Part shown: positions 61,717 through 64,000 of the stretch, piece by piece | Numbering within the stretch: the stretch's first letter is position 1 | How the letters are laid out: every line of letters starts with the position of its first letter | NCBI GenBank assembly: GCA_030614255.1 | Contig: JAUWKI010000003.1 | Coordinates: 28,003 to 92,002 of the forward strand | Length of the DNA: 64,000 bases | Source of the DNA: Actinomycetes bacterium | GTDB taxonomy: Bacteria; Actinomycetota; Aquicultoria; UBA3085; Oleimmundimicrobiaceae | Direction of reading: 5' to 3' | The notes under the pieces: generated by a model | What the model was told of the DNA's origin: nothing | Database searches by the model: none | Seen by the model: only the letters and a program-made list of their open reading frames with translations | Translations under genes and position numbers: made by a program

Positions 61717-62913
61717 TTGAAACAAAAAGCAACTGAGTTTGAAATTAAAGAGGTAAAGCAGCTCTTTTTAGAAGGGCAAAGAAAAGGGAGACTGACAACC
61801 GACGAGATTGCAGATGCTCTTCAGGATGTTGATCTTATCGCAGAGCAGATAGAGAATATTTATACGGAGCTATCAAATCTGAATGTTAATATAGTGGACT
61901 CAACAGATTCATTGAGCCCAGAGGATGTGAAAGAAAAGCCGGAGACTAATAAAAATAAGTCAACGAGGGCAAAAAAGACTTTTGAGGGTTCATTGAAAAC
62001 CTCAACCAGTGACCCGGTGCGAATGTATCTAAAGGAAATTGGGAAAGTTCCTCTTCTTACTGCTAAAGAGGAAGTTGAACTGGCAAAAAAGATAGAGACG
62101 TGGGAAAATGCCAGTGAAAAATTAGAAAAAGAGGAAGAAGACCTAACGTCTCTTGAGAAAAGACGTTTAAGAAGAGCCGAGCGTGAGGGTCTAGCCGCGA
62201 AGAGGAAATTAGTGGAGGCAAACTTAAGACTCGTGGTCTCGATTGCAAAACGCTATGTTGGCAGAGGAATGCTTTTTCTTGATTTGATTCAAGAAGGAAA
62301 CCTGGGGCTCATTAGGGCCGTTGAAAAATTTGATTATAGGAAGGGTTATAAATTCTCAACTTATGCGACATGGTGGATTAGACAAGCTATAACCCGAGCT
62401 ATAGCCGATCAGGCGAGGACCATACGAATTCCTGTTCACATGGTTGAAACGATTAATAAACTTATCAGAGTGCAGAGACAGTTACTGCAAGATTTGGGGC
62501 GGGAACCTTTACCTGAAGAAATAGCGGAGAAAATGGATTTTACTCCCGAAAAAGTTCGAGAGATTTTAAAGATATCTCAAGAGCCCGTGTCGCTCGAAAC
62601 GCCGATTGGGGAAGAGGAAGACAGTCAGCTTGGAGATTTTATTGAAGACAAAGAGGCCCAAGTGCCGGTGGATGCGGCTTCTTTCAGGCTTCTGCAAGAA
62701 CAGCTGAGGGGTGTATTGTCGGAGTTAAACGAGAGAGAAAAGAGGGTTATCGAGCTTCGGTTCGGTCTTTTAGACGGATATCCTCGCACCTTGGAGGAAG
62801 TGGGTCGGGTTTTTGGTGTAACTCGTGAGCGTATTAGGCAAATAGAATCAAAGACGTTAAGTAAACTTCGTCATCCTTGCCGTAGCGAAAAACTTAAAGA
62901 TTATCTAGAGTAG
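61717..62913 (+). CDS. rpoD: Primary RNA polymerase sigma factor RpoD/SigA
   Basis: [57 protein letters not shown]; region 4 [21 protein letters not shown] start with GGAGG SD. Confidence 0.97.
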   Translation: MKQKATEFEIKEVKQLFLEGQRKGRLTTDEIADALQDVDLIAEQIENIYTELSNLNVNIVDSTDSLSPEDVKEKPETNKNKSTRAKKTFEGSLKTSTSDPVRMYLKEIGKVPLLTAKEEVELAKKIETWENASEKLEKEEEDLTSLEKRRLRRAEREGLAAKRKLVEANLRLVVSIAKRYVGRGMLFLDLIQEGNLGLIRAVEKFDYRKGYKFSTYATWWIRQAITRAIADQARTIRIPVHMVETINKLIRVQRQLLQDLGREPLPEEIAEKMDFTPEKVREILKISQEPVSLETPIGEEEDSQLGDFIEDKEAQVPVDAASFRLLQEQLRGVLSELNEREKRVIELRFGLLDGYPRTLEEVGRVFGVTRERIRQIESKTLSKLRHPCRSEKLKDYLE

Positions 62914-63036
62914 AGTTATCTGCTAGCTGGTTTCAAGATTTTGTCGTTTAAATTCAGGCAAGCTTTGTACTTGAAATCATCATTTCTCTTACCGTATAAT
63001 GCACTAGTGCTCATCAGAAGATAGAATAAAATTTGT

Positions 63037-63112
63037 TCCCCGGTAGCTCAACAGGTAGAGCGGGTGGCTGTTAACCACTAGGTCGTAGGTTCGAATCCTA
63101 CCCGGGGAGCCA
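63037..63112 (+). tRNA. tRNA-Asn (GTT), CCA encoded
   Basis: TCCCCGG acceptor / CCGGGGA-GCCA; anticodon loop CTGTTAA. Confidence 0.96.
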
Positions 63113-63120
63113 AAGTATAA

Positions 63121-63142
63121 ATGAGTCCAAACGGACTCATTT
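63121..63142 (+). terminator. Hairpin after tRNA-Asn
   Basis: ATGAGTCCAAACGGACTCAT followed by a T-rich stretch. Confidence 0.6.
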
Positions 63143-63325
63143 ATTATTATCTTTTAAGAGCAGATGTTAACAACTATTGGAATTCCTTATTTATTGTCTC
63201 TCTTGTGAAAGAGCCAATTTTCTTGGAGTAAAAATGTTTTTAGCTGGTTCGATTTTTGTGGTAGCCAGTTGTTCTTTGGGTATATTTGTCTTAAGGTGTT
63301 TATAAATTATTTGGGAGATGATTAT

Positions 63326-63751
63326 ATGCTGGTAAAAAATGGTGACACTGTGAATATTCATTACACTGGTAAGTTTGAAGATGGGCAGGAGTTTGATAGC
63401 AGCAAGGGTAAGGATCCTTTGACTTTTAAAGTTGGCAGCGGGCAAGTTATTCCGGGTTTTGAAGAAGCGGTAATTGGAATGAAAGAGGGAGAAAAAAAGA
63501 AAATTTCTATTTCTCCCGAAAAAGCATATGGAGAATTAAGAAAAGACTTGATAAAAGAGTTTCCTCGAAGCATGCTGGGAACTGGCCAAGTATCGGTAGA
63601 CCAAGTAGTTCAACTTAAAACTGTAGATGACCAAATCGTTTCCGCAAGAGTTGAGGGACTAGCCGATAATACTGTAACCTTCAATTTGAATCATCCTTTG
63701 GCAGGAAAAACTCTCTGTTTTAAACTTGAACTGATTAATATAGAAAAATAG
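63326..63751 (+). CDS. FKBP-type peptidyl-prolyl isomerase, SlyD-like
   Basis: MLVKNGDTVNIHYTGKFEDGQEFDSSKGKDPLTFKVGSGQVIPGFEEAVIGMKEGEKK; no His-rich tail. Confidence 0.93.
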   Translation: MLVKNGDTVNIHYTGKFEDGQEFDSSKGKDPLTFKVGSGQVIPGFEEAVIGMKEGEKKKISISPEKAYGELRKDLIKEFPRSMLGTGQVSVDQVVQLKTVDDQIVSARVEGLADNTVTFNLNHPLAGKTLCFKLELINIEK

Positions 63752-63851
63752 TTCACAACAAACCGGATAAGCGCCATTAAATATTTCAAGAGACTAAAAA
63801 GGATTTATTTTAACGCTAAATCTTTTTTTCTTTGTTTAATTCAGCGGGAAA

Positions 63852-63871
63852 TCCCCGCCTGTAAGGGCGGG
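63852..63871. repeat. Hairpin consistent with IS200/IS605 left-end structure
   Basis: CCCCGCC-TGTAAG-GGCGGGG about 40 nt upstream of tnpA. Confidence 0.55.
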
Positions 63872-63912
63872 GCTGAGAGCATTTTCCTGCATCTTCTTGT
63901 AAGATAAGAGCA

Positions 63913-64000
63913 TGAGAGCAAGAAAATCAGCTCATGCTGTATACAAAACTCAATATCACATAGTTTGGATAACAAGGTATCGGAGAAAGATATTGGTAAA
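63913..64000 (+). mobile_element. tnpA: IS200/IS605 family transposase TnpA, 5' part (runs off window)
   Basis: MRARKSAHAVYKTQYHIVWITRYRRKILVK matches the Y1 transposase N-terminus. Confidence 0.88.

Overview
This 64 kb window (AT-leaning, almost all genes on +) is mostly a conserved bacterial housekeeping backbone in a Gram-positive-like gene order: DUF2344-rng-rplU-rpmA-obgE-proBA-nadD-yqeK-rsfS-leuS-lepB; comEA-comEC-holA-(rpsT)-murJ-lepA-hemW-hrcA-dnaJ-mtaB-hinT-yqeY-phoH-pgpH-ybeY-dgkA/PAP2-corC-cdd-era-mgtE-deoC-recO-glyQS-ppsR-ppdK; dgt-hppA-dnaG-rpoD, tRNA-Asn, a SlyD-like PPIase, and the start of an IS200/IS605 tnpA at the right edge. An accessory pocket lies at about 14-20 kb: a truncated lipoprotein with an in-frame TGA, a zinc ribbon, a HEPN-like ORF, a DpnI homologue, an isochorismatase-like hydrolase and VapBC. 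The intergenic spaces carry degenerate period-7 repeats and about 200-bp MITE-like elements with terminal inverted repeats. The most unusual observations are: (1) a T-box riboswitch leader with its own near-perfect promoter and a complete tRNA-Ala(GGC) gene embedded between Stem I and the antiterminator/terminator; the tRNA's encoded ACCA end lies about 20 nt upstream of the complementary T-box UGGU; (2) an in-frame TGA exactly where a conserved Cys is expected in a small lipoprotein, followed at SECIS-like spacing by a perfect hairpin (candidate selenoprotein or fresh pseudogene); (3) histone-H1-like Lys/Ala/Thr tails on two different ribosomal proteins (L21 and S20); (4) an rplU gene with no ATG/GTG/TTG start but an SD-positioned CTG; (5) a decayed prmA remnant between dnaJ and mtaB. 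All calls come from reading the sequence; no searches were run.
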